Positions 22,287 to 33,375 of a stretch of 64,000 nt of DNA are shown piece after piece. The DNA is taken from NCBI RefSeq assembly GCF_000287335.1, contig NC_018419.1, positions 248,001-312,000 on the forward strand. The letters run 5' to 3'. The translations under genes were made by a program, and so were the position numbers. The DNA comes from a secondary endosymbiont of Ctenarytaina eucalypti (GTDB lineage: Bacteria; Pseudomonadota; Gammaproteobacteria; Enterobacterales; Enterobacteriaceae). The first letter of the stretch is position 1. The number at the start of each line of letters is the position of its first letter. Under the pieces are notes generated by a model. It was given only the letters and a program-made list of their open reading frames with translations. It ran no database searches and was not told the origin of the DNA.

Positions 22287-23045
22287 TTACTCGCTTTGAG
22301 CAGTTTTTTGTTCCCGCCACAAACAGCTGCCACTTTTTTCCTTTAGTAGATCTAATTGCTGTTCATGGGAAAAAATTTCTTCATCGCTAGCATAAATAAT
22401 CTTCAAAAATTTCTGACCTCGTGGTACCCGATGGATTTGCACGCCCCCGCCCCCTTTGCTTTGCTCATCTTCATCTGCCATCGAAAAATGCATTGCGGTC
22501 TGGCCACCGGTCATAAGCAAAAAAACGTTCGCCAGTATTTCAGCATCATATAAAGCACCGTGGCGGGTACGCTTGCTATTATCTACGAGATAGCGGACGC
22601 ATAGCGCGTCCAGACTATTACGCTTACCAGGGAACAGTTTGCGTGCTAGCAGCAGGCTATCCGTCACCTTACAAAAGGTGCAAGTTTTAGAGATGCCGCG
22701 ATGCAGCATCGAAAACTCATAGTCTATAAATCCGATATCAAAGGGGGCGTTATGAATGACAAGTTCGGCTCCACAAATAAACTGCAAAAATTCATCTGCT
22801 ATGTCAGAAAATGTCGGCTTATCCGAAAGGAATGCATTACTGATGCCATGTACATGAAATGCTTCAGGGGCTACCAGCCGATCCGGCTTCAGGTAGACGT
22901 GAAAGTTCCGACCAGTCAGGCGACGATTCATAACCTCGACCGCACCAATTTCTATAATCCGGTGTCCTGCGTAGTGGGGCCCCACCTTGCTCATGCCGGT
23001 AGTTTCAGTATCCAGGATAATCTGTCGCGTAATTTCAGTGCTCAT
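22287..23045 (-). CDS. dnaQ: DNA polymerase III epsilon subunit (proofreading 3'-5' exonuclease)
   Basis: Epsilon removes misincorporated bases during replication and binds the alpha polymerase. The ATG at 23045 (MSTEITRQ) gives 252 residues (E. coli 243); a second ATG sits just before it at 23048. All DEDDh residues are present: Asp12 and Glu14 in DTETTG, Asp103 in HNAPFDIGF, His162 and Asp167 in HGALYDAEI. The C-terminal alpha-binding segment with GSCLWR is kept, followed by about seven extra residues. It is divergent from rnhA with a short shared intergenic region, as in E. coli. Proofreading therefore appears intact in this decaying genome. Confidence 0.96.
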   Translation of the reverse strand: MSTEITRQIILDTETTGMSKVGPHYAGHRIIEIGAVEVMNRRLTGRNFHVYLKPDRLVAPEAFHVHGISNAFLSDKPTFSDIADEFLQFICGAELVIHNAPFDIGFIDYEFSMLHRGISKTCTFCKVTDSLLLARKLFPGKRNSLDALCVRYLVDNSKRTRHGALYDAEILANVFLLMTGGQTAMHFSMADEDEQSKGGGGVQIHRVPRGQKFLKIIYASDEEIFSHEQQLDLLKEKSGSCLWREQKTAQSE

Positions 23046-23086
23046 CATGATTTTTTATGTCAGACTTGGGATTTTAACATAAACTA

Positions 23087-23095
23087 ATTATAGCA
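23087..23095 (-). promoter_or_regulatory. dnaQ promoter, extended -10
   Basis: The minus strand reads TGCTATAAT, a perfect -10 with the extended TG motif. Seventeen bases upstream, inside the start of rnhA (23110-23115), is TTAACT, four of six matches to the -35 consensus. The start site would be near 23080, leaving a leader of about 35 bases before the dnaQ ATG. Confidence 0.55.
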
Positions 23096-23098
23096 AAG

Positions 23099-23593
23099 AT
23101 GTTCAAAAAAGTTAAAATTTTTACTGACGGTTCCTGCCTAGGCAATCCCGGCCCCGGCGGATATGGCGCTATATTGCGTTATAAGCAGCATGAACAAACC
23201 TTCAGTGCTGGTTATCGCCTGACGACTAACAACCGAATGGAGTTGATGGCGGCTATTGTGGCACTAGAGGCACTGCATGACTCCTGTGAGGTCGTGATTA
23301 GCACCGATAGCCAGTATCTCCGCCAAGGCATTACAAAATGGATTCATCAATGGAGACAGAGGAGATGGACAACCGTTGATAAAAAGCCAGTAAAAAATGT
23401 TGATTTATGGAAGCGTCTAGACGCAGCCACTCACCCTCATAATCTGAAATGGACCTGGGTCAAGGGCCATGCGGGGCATCCGGAAAACGAACGCTGCGAC
23501 GTGTTGGCGCGAACCGCTATTAGTCGTCGGCTAGCTTTAGAAGATGGAGGGTATTCGCTTAACGCGAGTATGTTCTGCGATCCCTCAAGATGA
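23099..23593 (+). CDS. rnhA: Ribonuclease HI
   Basis: Cuts the RNA strand of RNA-DNA hybrids, limiting R-loops and helping remove primers. The 164 residues exceed E. coli (155) by a short C-terminal tail. The four catalytic residues Asp10 (FTDGS), Glu48 (RMELMA), Asp70 (STDSQYL) and Asp134 (ERCDVLA) and the supporting His124 (VKGHAGH) are at exactly the E. coli positions. It is divergent from dnaQ and convergent with yafS, whose end lies 27 bases away; the same neighbourhood occurs in E. coli. Confidence 0.97.
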   Translation: MFKKVKIFTDGSCLGNPGPGGYGAILRYKQHEQTFSAGYRLTTNNRMELMAAIVALEALHDSCEVVISTDSQYLRQGITKWIHQWRQRRWTTVDKKPVKNVDLWKRLDAATHPHNLKWTWVKGHAGHPENERCDVLARTAISRRLALEDGGYSLNASMFCDPSR

Positions 23594-23620
23594 ATCAGCA
23601 TCACTCTGCTTCCGGACATA

Positions 23621-24334
23621 TCACTGCGGGTAACTGCAGGTGCTTGCATTTATCGGCTGTTGCAATCCGTGTGTAGATTGTTTTTGCATCGGCATCAAAC
23701 TGAGGGGAAATGTCCGTTTACGCGCGATGATCAGACTCAGGCAACCAATAACGGGAAAACACATGCTGAGTAGGTGCCCCCCATGCTGTCGCCATGGCAA
23801 AACCTGTAGACGCATGCAGTGTAATATCTCAAAATTTAGCACCCCCAGCCAATCCAGCAGCCGTATTTGCGTATACATACGACTCCTGTAGGGATGGCGA
23901 CGAAAAAGAATCGGACATATTTTACCTAGCCCTAGCAAGCTCACGGGGTTGAATGTCGTTATCACAAGCCAGCCATCATCAAGCAGAACTCGATCGACTT
24001 CTCGTAAGATCTGACGGGGGTGCCCGGTATAGGATAAGGTATGGGCCAGCAAACAAGCATCTGTCGACTTGTTGGAGAATGGCAATCGGTGAGGCTCGGC
24101 AATAACGTGCAAACACTTACCTTCAAGACCCACATTAATCTGATGAAAAATAGCGCAATCTCTAGTATCAAGATCGGCGCTTAAAGCGCCGATCTTGAGT
24201 AAATACAATCCGAAAAGCTTAGGCCACCACGCTTTTAACTCCTGCCCCAGTGCCTGGCGATAGTAAGCCCCGTAGGGCATATCGTCCCATGAGGTAAGCC
24301 TTACAATACTCTTTTTACTTTGCGCTGCTTTCAT
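23621..24334 (-). CDS. yafS: SAM-dependent methyltransferase family protein YafS
   Basis: A 237-residue relative of E. coli YafS, a methyltransferase-fold protein of unknown substrate. Shared features include the N-terminal YRQALGQELKAWWPKLFGLYLLKIGALSA, LPFSNKSTDACLLAHTLSYTGHPRQILREVDRVLLDDGWLVITTFNP (SAM-fold motifs), LLDWLGVLNFEILH and a late basic segment IIARKRTFPL. The usual glycine-rich SAM loop is replaced by HVIAEPHRLPF, as in YafS. It lies between rnhA and gloB, the enteric order, and diverges from gloB over 48 bases. A perfect 15-bp palindrome (24168-24198) sits within its coding sequence. Confidence 0.9.
   Translation of the reverse strand: MKAAQSKKSIVRLTSWDDMPYGAYYRQALGQELKAWWPKLFGLYLLKIGALSADLDTRDCAIFHQINVGLEGKCLHVIAEPHRLPFSNKSTDACLLAHTLSYTGHPRQILREVDRVLLDDGWLVITTFNPVSLLGLGKICPILFRRHPYRSRMYTQIRLLDWLGVLNFEILHCMRLQVLPWRQHGGHLLSMCFPVIGCLSLIIARKRTFPLSLMPMQKQSTHGLQQPINASTCSYPQ
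24168..24198. repeat. Perfect 15-bp palindrome inside yafS
   Basis: TCAAGATCGGCGCTT (24168-24182) is the exact reverse complement of 24184-24198, around one A. In yafS it encodes LKIGALSADL, a region that is conserved in E. coli as LKIGNLSAEI, so the palindrome lies in coding sequence that still appears to be in use. Confidence 0.85.
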
Positions 24335-24382
24335 GTTTGTGAGTCTTAGTTAAAATCTTTTAGATAAATAACGAGGTTAAAA

Positions 24383-25135
24383 ATGAATCTTGTCAGCATT
24401 CCAGCCTTGTCGGATAATTACATTTGGCTGTTACATAATCACGATAGCCAATGCCTGGTTATCGACCCAGGTGAAGCAGATCCTGTATTACAAGCGCTGG
24501 ATAATCGCCACCTGACTCCAGTTGCTATTTTATTAACCCATCATCACCCCGACCATGTGGCAGGGGTCGTCGAGATACTTCGGCATTTCACATTGCCAAT
24601 CTATGGCCCGAAGGAAACTTATGACAAAGGTGCTACACATATTGTTGATGAAGGCGATGTCGTAATATTATTGGATCATACTTTTAGGGTAATGCGCTTG
24701 CCCGGTCATACACTCGGACATATTGGATTTTACAGCGCACCCTGGTTTTTTTGTGGTGATACGGTTTTTTCAGCAGGTTGCGGGCGGTTGCTCGAGGGAC
24801 ATCCTAAGCAGATGTACGAGTCTCTTCAGAAGATTAATCAGCTCCCTCCCGACACATTCATTTGCGCTGCTCATGAGTATACTTTAAGTAATTTAGATTT
24901 TGCGGCCAGCATCTTACCCCAAGATGGGGTTATTAGAGGTTATAAACAGCATATTAAAAAATTACGTCTAAAAAAACAGCCAAGTCTGCCTACAACGCTG
25001 TATGTAGAGCGTAGAATAAATCTTTTCTTACGTTGTCATGACCTTCGCTTACAGAAGGCACTCAATATTTATCCCATTTTCGGCGCTGAATGGAGTGTTT
25101 TTTCCTTATTACGCAATAAGAAGGATCATTTTTAA
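24383..25135 (+). CDS. gloB: Hydroxyacylglutathione hydrolase (glyoxalase II)
   Basis: Hydrolyses S-lactoylglutathione to lactate and glutathione, the second step of methylglyoxal detoxification. The 250 residues match the family length. Metal ligands are all present: His53, His55, Asp57 and His58 in THHHPDH, His109 in LPGHTLGH, Asp126 in CGDTVF and His164 in AAHEYT. GAGG lies six bases before the ATG. It is divergent from yafS. The glyoxalase I gene is not in the window. Confidence 0.96.
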   Translation: MNLVSIPALSDNYIWLLHNHDSQCLVIDPGEADPVLQALDNRHLTPVAILLTHHHPDHVAGVVEILRHFTLPIYGPKETYDKGATHIVDEGDVVILLDHTFRVMRLPGHTLGHIGFYSAPWFFCGDTVFSAGCGRLLEGHPKQMYESLQKINQLPPDTFICAAHEYTLSNLDFAASILPQDGVIRGYKQHIKKLRLKKQPSLPTTLYVERRINLFLRCHDLRLQKALNIYPIFGAEWSVFSLLRNKKDHF

Positions 25136-26064
25136 CCTAAGACATGCACACTGTAGTCTACGTGTGGTAAAAGAATCTTTTATTGAAAATATCGAAATTT
25201 TTGATGATCGCTCGTTAAATGCATGACATGAATTCAAAAAATTACATCTATAAGCAATCTGTCTTTTAAAAGCAACGATTAATGTACTCGCAGTTAGGTC
25301 CCAGAGTCCCGCGACTCTATACGCATGATAAATGTATACGTCAGCTATTGCTGTGTGGATAGAGAAAGGTTTTTGAGGAAAACCAACTACTTTTCTGCTC
25401 AGATAAAGCTATCACTACGGTTTTTATAATGAAATGCATGTAGCTTTTCGCAGAGGGCTGCAATAGTATTGTTGGCTCGATTTTAAAACTTACACGTAAT
25501 GATGCTGCGAGATGTAGACTACATGCTGTTCAGCACGCGGTTAGGTATGGTACGCATTAGCAAAGTAACGTTAATAGGGATTACAAATATTTCTTGCAGC
25601 ATTGATAGCGCCGGGGTCAAGTATAATATGAAGAAGACGGGGATCTGTCCCGTACGAGAGTACCAATAAGCGCAGAGCAAGGCATCAGTGCCATTTGTAA
25701 CTAAGCGTGAAAAATGATATTATGTGTCTCAGTTTATAGCACAACAGTGTGACTAATGAAGAGTTTTTGCCAAATCAAAGCATGTCAATCTCCTGAAAAA
25801 ATCCGGCAGGCATCTCACGGTGGTACTGACATGAATAAAAGCGCTAGATTCCGTTTAAAATACTTCTTGGTGATTATTTGAGTTTGAATACGTATGAGAA
25901 TGCCGTGAAGGGCAGGAATACGGCAGCGCCCTCAGTACTGCACGGGATTGGAATATTAAGAATGCAAAATAACATTCTCATAGCAGCACAAGAGCTTTGC
26001 CGTTAGCGAACTTTTCACACAGTTTTATTTCTTCAACAAAAATCGAAGCTCAAGAGTAGTTGTT
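25136..26064. other. Non-coding stretch between gloB and the alanine racemase
   Basis: No gene recognised. Short GC stems occur near 25296-25311 (AGAGTC/GACTCT) and 25637-25655 (ACGGG/CCCGT), neither with a T-run. Confidence 0.55.
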
Positions 26065-27138
26065 ATGCCACGTCCAATTATTGCTACGGTGGATTTAGCT
26101 GCGCTGGCATCAAATTTAAGTATTGTTCGACGTCATGCGCGGTGTGCGCGCGTATGGTCAGTGGTGAAAGCTAATGGCTATGGCCATGGCCTGCATGCTG
26201 TTTGGCGAGGATTGCAAAAGACGGACGGTTTTGCGCTACTAGATCTTAATGAGGCAATCCTGCTACGGAATATCGGCTGGCTCGGTCCTATTCTTCTTCT
26301 AGAAGGCTTTTTTAAGCCAGCTGATTTAAAAGACATCGATCGTTATCGTTTGACCACCGTCGTGCATAACGACTGGCAGATCGACGCTCTACGGAGCATA
26401 ACCCCGCATGCACCGCTAAACATTTACCTCAAACTAAACAGCGGCATGAATCGATTGGGTTTCAGCGATCGAGCGTTACCTGATGCCTGGCAAGCTCTGA
26501 GTAAGCTCAAACAGGTGGCGACGCTAACCTTAATGACTCATTTTGCTTATGCCGATATGCCAGAAGGGGTCGAGGCACAAATGGCCGTGGTAACACGCGC
26601 AGGCGCGGGGCTGGTGGGTCCGCGCTGCTTAGCCAACTCTGCCGCCACGTTGTGGTATCCAGAAACCCATGGGCAATGGATTCGACCGGGCATTATGCTC
26701 TATGGAGCCTCCCCCAGCGGTGACTGGCAAGACATCTCTACCAGCGGTCTGAAGCCAGTTATGACATTGCAAAGCGAACTTATTGCTGTGCAGGCTGTGC
26801 CGTCAGGAGGGCGCATCGGTTACGGCGGCCGGCACCAGATAAGCAAATCTCAGCGCATCGGTGGCGTCGCCTGCGGTTACGCGGATGGGTATCCGCGACA
26901 TGCGCCTACGGGAACACCGATTTTCGTTGACGGCTTTAGAACACGCACTTTAGGCACAGTCTCTATGGATATGCTCATGGTAGATTTGCAGCCTTGTCCG
27001 CTGGCGCGCATTGGGTCTAAGGTCGAACTGTGGGGACATAACATCAAGATCGATGAGGTAGCTAGCGCTGCCGGAACTCTCAGCTATGAACTTATGAGCG
27101 CGATTGCACCGCGGGTAGCAGTGCGGCTCCGCTACTAA
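26065..27138 (+). CDS. dadX: Alanine racemase, DadX type
   Basis: A PLP enzyme interconverting L- and D-alanine; D-Ala is needed for peptidoglycan. The 357 residues follow E. coli DadX more closely than Alr, for example RPIIATVDLAAL, KTDGFALLDLNEAI, NSGMNRLGF, SNSAATLW-like text (ANSAATLW) and YGASPSGDWQDI. The PLP lysine is Lys35 in VVKANGYGHG and the second catalytic base Tyr253 in RIGYGGR. The dadA partner gene of E. coli is absent, so the enzyme probably serves cell-wall synthesis here. The ribosome binding site is weak (AAGAG). Confidence 0.93.
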   Translation: MPRPIIATVDLAALASNLSIVRRHARCARVWSVVKANGYGHGLHAVWRGLQKTDGFALLDLNEAILLRNIGWLGPILLLEGFFKPADLKDIDRYRLTTVVHNDWQIDALRSITPHAPLNIYLKLNSGMNRLGFSDRALPDAWQALSKLKQVATLTLMTHFAYADMPEGVEAQMAVVTRAGAGLVGPRCLANSAATLWYPETHGQWIRPGIMLYGASPSGDWQDISTSGLKPVMTLQSELIAVQAVPSGGRIGYGGRHQISKSQRIGGVACGYADGYPRHAPTGTPIFVDGFRTRTLGTVSMDMLMVDLQPCPLARIGSKVELWGHNIKIDEVASAAGTLSYELMSAIAPRVAVRLRY

Positions 27139-28912
27139 CCCATAGAGATGAAATAGTTGAGAAGACGAGCTGTTCGGGATACACCTGTGGTGGTTGTAAA
27201 TGACGCGTAAGTTACGGTAGCAATATGGAAATATACTATGCAATAGTCTCTTCATGCATTATTGCTCATTTTTAAAATAACTTAATAAAAAAACACACCG
27301 TGGTTGAACATATAAAAGCAGATGATCCTTGGCTCATGTTGCTATGTTCATTTCATAACATCGTTTCTTTCAAGCAGTCTACGGTTTCATTTTTTTTCAT
27401 TAGCCTACGTATAACACAACTCTCAAATAGAACGAAGCCGTGACAGCAGCATCAATCCGTTAGCTATGTCTTCTGCATTAATAAAAAACTCTTTTCTTCC
27501 AAAAAGAGATTATTAATTCGCTAATCAGATAGAAAAAGAAGAAGAGTGCTAATGATAAAATAGATATACAGTCTTTCAAAAAGAACTGCACAGGATGCTG
27601 ACTCTGTTCATCAACAGGACTGATGCTGTATTCTCAGTGCACCGATTTACCTCTGCACTGTTTTACTATCATGTACCAAAATCTCCTATGTAAATAGCAT
27701 TCCTGCTATGAGCAGCATTACCTTCTTCTGCGCTAAAAGCAGAAGAAGGTAATGCTTAGTAATTTACTCAAGACTCGGAATTTTGCTATATCAGTTACTA
27801 AGCTTCGGTCGTCACTTACTGTTTTGTTCCTAGGTATCATTCTTACTTATAGCACGCAGCTGATGACTTTTAACCGTGGGGAAGGTTAGTTAATATTTTT
27901 CTGCTATAGCAGTGGAGTAAGTAACTTGATTTTACTTTTCATTGAAGAAATCAGCCCTAGTCGCAGTAAAGGTTTATCGGTAGCGTTATTAATCGATGCT
28001 TCCAAGATTTTAGCAGATTTTTTATCAAATCTCACATAACTAATATATTACCAAAATTACTATATAATATATTGGGTAAAAATAACTTTTTCCCTAGCGA
28101 CACACTACGATAAGATCATGTCTATGATATAATTTTCGCTTCCCGACACCATACGACCCGACTTGTTATCTTCCTTCACCACAAGATGCAAATGCAATCC
28201 TATTCAGGATTTAATAAAAAATTTTACCGCGTATGAGGCGGTGTATCCTGATATTGCCTATCTGTTCTCGCGTTCTCAAAACATCATCAGGCATCGGCCT
28301 GGCTGTTTAAGAAAAGACCCTCCGCTATCGGATGGAGACAAGGGAGGCATTGATCTACTCTGTTAGAGTATCGCATTGCTTAGGGCGCGAGCTATAAATT
28401 GGCTCGTTGGTATCTTTAAACTTTTTTCTTCTCCATAGAGATTGTATAGTTGAAATACACTATCATGGGGTGTGAGAGTCATAACTGAACAGTTGCTTTT
28501 TTCAATAAACAAGAGGTTCTGAAAAATTAACTTAGATCAGCATTGCGATCACATTCTTCCTGTATTGCACCACATAGAAGAGTAAAATTCTTTTATGAAG
28601 GCTGTGCAGAAAACACTTGCCATCATAGCGGTATCATTTTCTTCTACAGATTGACCTCATGCGTTTACGTTGCAGAGATCAATTTATTCACTGAATCGAT
28701 ATCATACAATCTATTTACTCAACAACTTTTCTGTAAGCTCGCCAGACGTCAGTAGAGTGATATTATCGGTAGATAAAAGGCGCGCTAAAAATGTAGATAC
28801 TTATTTTTAATTTACTCATCAGTGAATTAACCTTAATTAGATTAAAAACCACATGGTAATGATAAAAGACAAATGAGAGCAATGATCGAAGTCATCGAAA
28901 CAAGGAGAAAAC
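27139..28912. other. Non-coding stretch between dadX and pgl
   Basis: No gene recognised. It holds the longest perfect hairpin in the window (27714-27756). Short open frames near 28163 and 28543 have no recognisable motifs. Confidence 0.6.
27714..27756. repeat. Perfect 18-bp hairpin
   Basis: AGCATTACCTTCTTCTGC (27714-27731) is exactly complementary to 27739-27756 with a 7-base loop GCTAAAA. There is no T-run on either side and no gene within several hundred bases. Confidence 0.9.
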
Positions 28913-29950
28913 ATGCAGCACATTGTTTACGTTGCTAGCCCAGAAAGTCAGCAGATACACGTTTGGCATATGGACTGCCATGGGGCACTAACTTTGTTGC
29001 AAGTGATGGATACCCCCGGGCAGGGACAGCCGATGGCGATACATCCAGCGAACACGCATCTATATATTGGTGTACGACCGGATTTCGGCGTGATCAGCTA
29101 CCGCATCGATGAGCAAGCATTACTGACCAAAGCCGGCATGGCGCCGTTACCAGGCAGTCCGACGCAACTAACGACCAATTTTCAGGGCACAATGCTTTAT
29201 TGTGTTTCCTATACCGGCAACTGTCTCAGCGTTAGCCCCATCAATACACAAGGCGTCGTCAACGCTCCACAGCAAACGATACAAGGATTAACTAGTTGTC
29301 ATTCCGCTAATGTTGATACCACTAATCAGTGGCTGTGGGTGCCTTGCTTGCATGAAGATCGCATTAGGCTTTATATGATTAGCGAGTCCGGCTATTTATC
29401 CCCTTTCAATCCCGCTGCGCTAGAAAGCACCCCGGGTACAGGGCCGCGTCATATGACGTTCCACCCCAGCGGTAATTACGCCTATGTAATCAACGAACTC
29501 AGCGGAACCGTTAATGTCATTGCTATTAACGCCATCAATTCAAATCCACGTATTGTGCAGACGGCGGACATGCTGGCTCGCAGCATCAGCGACACACGCT
29601 GGGCGGCGGATATTCACATTACTCCCGACGGCCGCTGGCTGTACTGTTGTGATCGCATTTCTAGCGTCATCAGCCGATTTGAAATTTCAGAGAACGGCAG
29701 CGCACTAACTTTGTTAGGCGCTCAGGAAACGGAAACTCAGCCGCGCGGTTTTAATATCGATAGCCAGGGGAGATTTTTGGTGGCTGCAGGCCAGAAGTCG
29801 CACCATATCGCAGTGTACGCTATCGATAGAAGACATGGAGGGCTCACGCCGCTGGCGCGCTATATGGTAGGGAAAGGGCCGATGTGGGTTTCTATTTTGG
29901 CGAAACAACAAGAACTCGCCTTTTATCCGGATTCTTCCTCTCGAGACTAG
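28913..29950 (+). CDS. pgl: 6-phosphogluconolactonase (seven-bladed propeller type)
   Basis: Hydrolyses 6-phosphogluconolactone in the oxidative pentose phosphate pathway. The 345 residues (E. coli Pgl, formerly YbhE, 331) align throughout: VYVASPESQQIHVWHMD, TSCHSANVD, GPRHMTFHPSGNYAYVINEL, SDTRWAADIHITPDGRWLY and TETQPRGFNIDSQGRFLVAAGQKSHHI. AGGAGA lies seven to eight bases before the ATG. A tail of about 14 residues follows the usual end. No neighbour within 1.5 kb. Confidence 0.95.
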   Translation: MQHIVYVASPESQQIHVWHMDCHGALTLLQVMDTPGQGQPMAIHPANTHLYIGVRPDFGVISYRIDEQALLTKAGMAPLPGSPTQLTTNFQGTMLYCVSYTGNCLSVSPINTQGVVNAPQQTIQGLTSCHSANVDTTNQWLWVPCLHEDRIRLYMISESGYLSPFNPAALESTPGTGPRHMTFHPSGNYAYVINELSGTVNVIAINAINSNPRIVQTADMLARSISDTRWAADIHITPDGRWLYCCDRISSVISRFEISENGSALTLLGAQETETQPRGFNIDSQGRFLVAAGQKSHHIAVYAIDRRHGGLTPLARYMVGKGPMWVSILAKQQELAFYPDSSSRD

Positions 29951-31535
29951 CGGGGATCTTCTGTCTCAGAAAGCGCTGGTTTCACTCGACCTCCAAGTGA
30001 TGCAGAATGCAATACGCTATAATAAGCGATAATCGCCAGAAACTAGTCTAGTTATTACCGGAAGTAGTTAATTAAACATGATATGCTAAGAATATAGCGA
30101 ATTTCATGAACGTGATCTATCCTTTTCAACTCGTAAATAACTATTTTTTTTAAAAATAGATTTTTAAAGCGGTGTAGGCTGGTGAAACTATTTTATACTA
30201 TGAAAGGCGTTCTTCAGCATTCCTAACAGTCTATTCTCATAGAGCATCTTGATCATTGTCTCCAGAGCCCGCCTAACCGAGCGATAGGCTCTGGAGACTT
30301 CAATGACTACTAGCTAAGGTTGCTTTATAAAACCTGACTCAGAATATGCATCAGTGCTCAAGTTGAGATATAAATCGCAAAGATGCATAACTCTAGCTAA
30401 GATTAATATCTTTCCTTTCGGAAAGGGTCATCTAATTAATACGAAAGCAATTTCGCAAGATAGAACTCTGATATTAAATCAGTAAATTATTTTTTTACTG
30501 CGTGTTGACATGTTTATCCTGATTAGGAAGTATTTTTTACTGACTAGGACAGCATACGCGAAGCCTCTTGGTTATAGTTCCATCAGGATTGTAAACTGCC
30601 CTGTAAGCGCTGCAGTAACGCTACATTAATTCCTTTTTATCCTAAAAAAGAAAGCACACAATTGAGAATCAGCATGCGAGAAGAAGTGCATAATTCACCT
30701 ACCTGGGGACAGTGCGTTATGACTGGTGCTGATTGTTTAAAAAGGCCAATTCCCGGTTTACAACACTGCCGCATCCTCATTGATATCAGTCTAGGTGACG
30801 ATCATGTACAGGTAAGGTTGGGCAATTGCAATCTTTAAGGGGGCTTAACCGAATTACACGCTAAGGAATTCTACGTTCTATTTTTATCGCATGATAATAG
30901 CTTTACTGTTGACTAACACGTCAAAATCTGTAATATGTTTAAATGTTTCATGGATCGAAATAGTATTTAAATCCTTAACGAATACTAGCGAAACATCCGC
31001 CCCGAATCTCAAATTCTAGATTGCAATCTTAAGAGATTATAGCATAAACTACGTTAGTTATCGCTATAGTAAGAAAAAAATCTGGAATATTTTCCAAGCA
31101 CCGCTGATATCGATAACAGCTGAAGCATGACATGACATGACTCTTACATAGAACGCCGTAGATTTCACTAAACCGCGCTAGGATGACATCAAGCTTTAGC
31201 ATAGTTGTTTCTTAAAACCCTTCAGTGTTATCAATTAATCTAAGTCAAAATTAAAAAAATTGCAATCAATACAATATCTTGTGAAAAGAACGCAGTTACT
31301 TTTTTTAACGTTTTCATCATCCCGCCCCGCTATGCTGAATATCTATTACCTTGCATGCTCTGCGCTTTCATCTATACCATTCAAATCAAATAACTTCCGG
31401 CGCTGATATATGGTATAGTTTAGAGAACTATTTAAGCTAAATTACCGGGACGCCTTAGTTATGCTCGTCCTTGAATGTTGTCTAGGGACTATCGCCTCAA
31501 TAACATCCTCTCTTTTATGGAATAAAGGTATTCCG
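29951..31535. other. Non-coding stretch between pgl and argS
   Basis: No gene recognised. It contains a perfect 12-bp hairpin at 30258-30298. A 54-codon frame at 30674-30838 lacks a ribosome binding site and resembles nothing I know. Confidence 0.55.
30258..30298. repeat. Perfect 12-bp hairpin
   Basis: GTCTCCAGAGCC (30258-30269) and GGCTCTGGAGAC (30287-30298) are exact complements around a 17-base loop. There is no adjacent T-run. Confidence 0.8.
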
Positions 31536-33266
31536 GTGAACATCCATACATTTCTTTCTAAAAAAATTCAACTGGCGCTGGTGACTGCGGGAGCAAGTGC
31601 TAACTGCAAAGCACAAGTGCGGCATGCGGTAAAGCCAGAGTTTGGTCATTATCAGGTGAATGGTATTATGGCGATCGCCAAGCGTCTAGACTTACCTGCC
31701 CGCACGTTAGCCAAAAAGGTCATAGAATTAGTTCATTTAAAAGGCATCGCACGTAAATTTGTCATTGCCGGTCCCGGATTTATCAATATCTTTCTTGAGC
31801 CGAACTGGCTAGCCTACCGTCTCGCTAAGGCTCTATCCTCGCCGCGTTTAGGCATTGAAAGTGTCAAGAGGCAAACTATTGCCGTAGATTATTCGGCGCC
31901 AAATATTGCTAAAGAAATGCATGTTGGCCATCTGCGTTCGACCATCATAGGCGATGCCACAGTACGCACGCTGATGTTTTTAGGTCATAACGTGATAAAG
32001 ATTAATCACGTGGGGGATTGGGGGACACAATTCGGGATGCTGATTGCTTATCTCGAACAAGTACAGGATCACGGAGAAGCAGCAATGCCACTCCCTAGTC
32101 TTGAAAGCTTTTATCGCTCGGCCAAACAGCACTATGATGCGGACCCCGATTTTGCTGAGCGAGCTCGCAGCTATGTGGTAAAGCTCCAGAGAGGCGATGC
32201 CTATTGCCGTCGAATATGGCGAAAGCTAGTAGATGTTACCATAGCGCAGAATCAGAAAATTTATGACCGGCTCAAAGTGCAACTTAAGAACGAAGACGTA
32301 ATGGGAGAGAGCCTGTATAACGATATGCTACCTGATATCGTTGCGGATCTGAAGGCAAAAGGACTGGCAGTCGAAAGTGAAGGCGCTAGCGTAGTCTTCC
32401 TGGAAGAATTTAAGAATAAACATGGAGAACCCATGGGGGTCATTATTCAAAAAAAAGATGGCGCTTACCTCTACACTACTACCGATATCGCCTGTGCCAA
32501 ATATCGCTATGAAACGCTGAAAGCCGATCGCATCATCTACTATATTGATTCACGCCAGCATCAACATTTGATGCAGGCCTGGACCATCGTGTACAAAGCT
32601 GGCTACGTACCTGCATCGGTACCGCTTGAGCATCATATGTTAGGCATGATGTTAGGCAAGGATGGAAGGCCTTTTAAAACCCGATCTGGTGGCGCAATCA
32701 AGCTCACGGCACTTCTAGATGAAGCTCTGGAACGTGCGCGGCGCCTGATATCTACTAAAAATCCCTCCATGACTGACGCTGAGTTGGATAGACTAGCACA
32801 AGTAGTCAGCATTGGGGCTGTGAAGTACGCTGATTTATCGAAAAATCGCACCACCGATTACGTGTTCGACTGGGATAGTATCTTAAGTTTTGAGGGTAAT
32901 ACTGCGCCCTACATTCAGTACGCTTATACCCGCGTTACCTCAATATTCAAGCGTAGCGGTCAGGACGAACAGCAGCTTACCGGTGATATACGGTTATTTT
33001 CCGAAAAAGAAACCCAGCTTGCTGTGCGTCTCTTGCAGTTTGAAGAAGCTGTTGGGGCAGTGGGGCGTGACGGCACTCCCCATGTGCTATGCGCCTATCT
33101 TTATGATCTAGCGGTACTGTTTTCTACTTTCTATGAACACTGTCCAATTCTTCATGTACAGAACGAGGAGACACGTGAAAGCCGTCTTAAACTATCCCTG
33201 CTCACAGCCCGCACTTTGAAGAAAGGACTAGATCTTTTAGGTATTGAGACGGTTACCCAGATGTAA
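31536..33266 (+). CDS. argS: Arginyl-tRNA synthetase, GTG start
   Basis: Class I synthetase charging tRNA-Arg. The GTG at 31536 ([11 protein letters not shown] follows) with AAAGG eight bases upstream gives 576 residues (E. coli 577); an upstream ATG at 31461 adds 25 unrelated residues. Present in order: the N-terminal Add1 domain, the HIGH-type motif in [21 protein letters not shown], the catalytic segment with [42 protein letters not shown] in place of a canonical KMSKS, and the alpha-helical anticodon-binding domain ending LGIETVTQM. No disruptions. Confidence 0.97.
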   Translation: MNIHTFLSKKIQLALVTAGASANCKAQVRHAVKPEFGHYQVNGIMAIAKRLDLPARTLAKKVIELVHLKGIARKFVIAGPGFINIFLEPNWLAYRLAKALSSPRLGIESVKRQTIAVDYSAPNIAKEMHVGHLRSTIIGDATVRTLMFLGHNVIKINHVGDWGTQFGMLIAYLEQVQDHGEAAMPLPSLESFYRSAKQHYDADPDFAERARSYVVKLQRGDAYCRRIWRKLVDVTIAQNQKIYDRLKVQLKNEDVMGESLYNDMLPDIVADLKAKGLAVESEGASVVFLEEFKNKHGEPMGVIIQKKDGAYLYTTTDIACAKYRYETLKADRIIYYIDSRQHQHLMQAWTIVYKAGYVPASVPLEHHMLGMMLGKDGRPFKTRSGGAIKLTALLDEALERARRLISTKNPSMTDAELDRLAQVVSIGAVKYADLSKNRTTDYVFDWDSILSFEGNTAPYIQYAYTRVTSIFKRSGQDEQQLTGDIRLFSEKETQLAVRLLQFEEAVGAVGRDGTPHVLCAYLYDLAVLFSTFYEHCPILHVQNEETRESRLKLSLLTARTLKKGLDLLGIETVTQM

Positions 33267-33375
33267 GCGGGGGCGTGATGCCGTGTTCATAGAACCATCG
33301 ACAGAGATTCTAGCGTTAGAGACGCCCTTTCTACGTGTTGTAAGGGATACCTGACTTATGGCTCATTCGGTAATC

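Noticed and set aside
23066..23094. TTGGGA-17-TATAGC as the rnhA promoter
   Set aside because: The -10 would end four bases before the rnhA ATG, placing transcription start inside the gene; the opposite-strand dnaQ promoter explains the same bases better.
30674..30838. 54-codon frame MREEVHNSPTWGQCVMTG...
   Set aside because: Looks protein-like in composition but has no ribosome binding site and I recognise no family.
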